From: RYN-425 sp035542755
Lineage (GTDB): Bacteria; Patescibacteriota; Saccharimonadia; Saccharimonadales; UBA10212
Direction: 5' to 3'
Assembly (NCBI GenBank): GCA_035542755.1
Contig: DATKKU010000029.1
Coordinates: forward strand, 1-13,093
Length of the DNA stretch: 13,093 bases
Shown: positions 12,410 through 13,093 of the stretch, piece by piece
Layout of the letters: each line of letters begins with the position of its first letter
Position numbering within the stretch: position 1 is the first letter of the stretch
Program-made: the position numbers and the translations under genes
The notes under the pieces: model-generated
Seen by the model: only the letters and a program-made list of their open reading frames with translations
The model's database searches: none
What the model was told of the DNA's origin: nothing

Positions 12410-12713
12410 CCTCATTAAATTTACTTTGACCGCCTTATTTATTGCTCTAATTGCGACTGGCCTAAGTTACTATATTACTTCTCAATCACCCGTAAATAAC
12501 GAGGGCGTTTGCCAGCAGTATTTTGAAGAACATGGTTTTCCCCTAAGGTATTACGACTCGGGCGTGGCCTCCCAGCCTTTGGGGCTTAATATTTATTGCT
12601 CGCCGACCAACAACCAATTGGAAAAAGTTAATCTAGTGGCCGATGTGCTTATCTGGACTATCATCTCTAGCGTTCTAATTTCTGTTGTTGATAGTAGGAG
12701 ACGGCGAGCATGA
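12402..12713 (+). CDS. Small two-helix membrane protein inside the transketolase operon
   Basis: A 103-residue protein of no recognised family. One hydrophobic helix spans about 6-26 and another about 78-96, and a basic RRRR end follows. The loop between them (27-77) carries two cysteines, Cys37 and Cys66, that could form a disulfide if the loop is outside. By the positive-inside rule the basic C-terminus would be cytoplasmic, putting both termini inside. GGAG at 12393-12396 lies 5 bases before the ATG. The start overlaps the tktN stop (8 bases) and the stop overlaps the next start (ATGA at 12710-12713), so the three genes are translationally linked. A longer frame from 12381 has no support. 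Confidence 0.8.
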   Translation: MSDLIKFTLTALFIALIATGLSYYITSQSPVNNEGVCQQYFEEHGFPLRYYDSGVASQPLGLNIYCSPTNNQLEKVNLVADVLIWTIISSVLISVVDSRRRRA

Positions 12714-13093
12714 GTGAACTGCATCTGGCTACTCACCTGGATAATTTGGACCCAATTCGCAAAGGTTTTGGGCGGGGACTACTGGCCGCCGGACAGATTA
12801 ACCCAAACGTCGTAGCGGCTTGCGCTGATTTAACTGAATCAACCCAAATGCATTTATTCGCTGAAGCTTTTCCCGAGCGTTTTGTAGAAATCGGCGTGGC
12901 CGAACAAAACTTAGTGACTGTCGGTTCTGGCCTGGCGGCCATGGGCAAGATCCCGTATGTATCTAGCTATGCTGCCTTTAGCCCAGGCAGAAACTGGGAG
13001 CAAATTCGTACCACCATTGCACTTAACGACCGGCCGGTCAGGATTATTGGCAGTCACGCCGGCCTCTATACCGGTGCCGACGGAGCTACCCAC
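12710..13093 (+). CDS. tktC: Transketolase, C-terminal subunit (partial, cut by window end)
   Basis: An open frame of 128 codons runs from the ATG at 12710 to the window end without a stop. MSELHLATHLDNLDPIRKGFGRGL leads into the pyrimidine-binding domain of transketolase: VVAACADLTEST, FPERFVEIGVAEQNLVTVGSGLAAMGKIPYVSSYAAF, and RPVRIIGSHAGLYTGADGATH. The Glu in GVAEQN is the conserved residue that activates the thiamine diphosphate pyrimidine ring, and the AF stretch lines the pocket. AGGAG at 12696-12700 sits 9 bases before the ATG. It should pair with the N-terminal subunit encoded at 11543-12409 to form active transketolase, completing the non-oxidative pentose phosphate set with rpiB and rpe. 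Confidence 0.92.
   Translation, partial: MSELHLATHLDNLDPIRKGFGRGLLAAGQINPNVVAACADLTESTQMHLFAEAFPERFVEIGVAEQNLVTVGSGLAAMGKIPYVSSYAAFSPGRNWEQIRTTIALNDRPVRIIGSHAGLYTGADGATH

Noticed and set aside
1..13093. CRISPR array, phage genes, rRNA or recoded UGA
   Set aside because: No regularly spaced direct repeats, no phage or integrase motifs and no rRNA sequence are seen; TGA ends intact genes repeatedly, so the standard bacterial code applies.

Overview
The window looks like a chromosomal piece from a streamlined bacterium, most likely Patescibacteria (Candidate Phyla Radiation). The case rests on compact housekeeping genes with short or overlapping junctions, a two-subunit transketolase next to a minimal lower-glycolysis/pentose-phosphate gene set, roughly balanced base composition, and small lineage-type orphan proteins. 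TGA ends many genes here (pheS, the hydrolase, FKBP, ppa, tktN), so the UGA-to-glycine code of Gracilibacteria/Absconditabacteria is excluded. A Saccharibacteria-like lineage is possible but cannot be fixed from the sequence alone.

Layout: (1) 1-125, minus strand: the N-terminus of a glycoside-hydrolase-like protein, divergent from (2) 195-4959: pheS - RBBP9-type serine hydrolase - pheT - membrane-anchored FKBP isomerase. The hydrolase joins pheT by an ATGA overlap. It is separated from pheS by a 134-bp palindromic insert flanked by an exact 18-bp repeat. (3) 4960-5240: a gene-free stretch with a second palindromic element, a near-perfect NrdR box and a promoter. (4) 5241-6959: glutaredoxin/NrdH-like gene, a 135-residue orphan and a thioredoxin-reductase-like flavoprotein. 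(5) 6940-7725, minus strand: a 261-residue orphan with a consensus sigma-70 promoter, overlapping the trxB end. (6) 7840-8935: inorganic pyrophosphatase and a Nudix hydrolase, overlapping. (7) 9018-11409: GAPDH with a long Pro/Glu/Gln tail, ribose-5-phosphate isomerase B and a divergent ribulose-phosphate 3-epimerase. (8) 11543-13093: transketolase N-terminal subunit, a small two-helix membrane protein and the transketolase C-terminal subunit, cut by the window end.

Functionally, region 7-8 is the non-oxidative pentose phosphate branch (RpiB, Rpe, transketolase) joined to GAPDH, which uses the glyceraldehyde 3-phosphate it makes. Region 4 is a thiol-redox set; the NrdR box ties the redoxin to deoxyribonucleotide synthesis.

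The most notable patterns are: promoters whose -10 box lies only 6-12 bases from the start codon, predicting leaderless mRNAs for the first genes of several units, while internal genes carry Shine-Dalgarno sites; two diverged copies of a small palindromic repeat, one with a flanking duplication that preserved the downstream gene's start; and two cases where an unrelated gene sits between the two subunit genes of a heteromeric enzyme.
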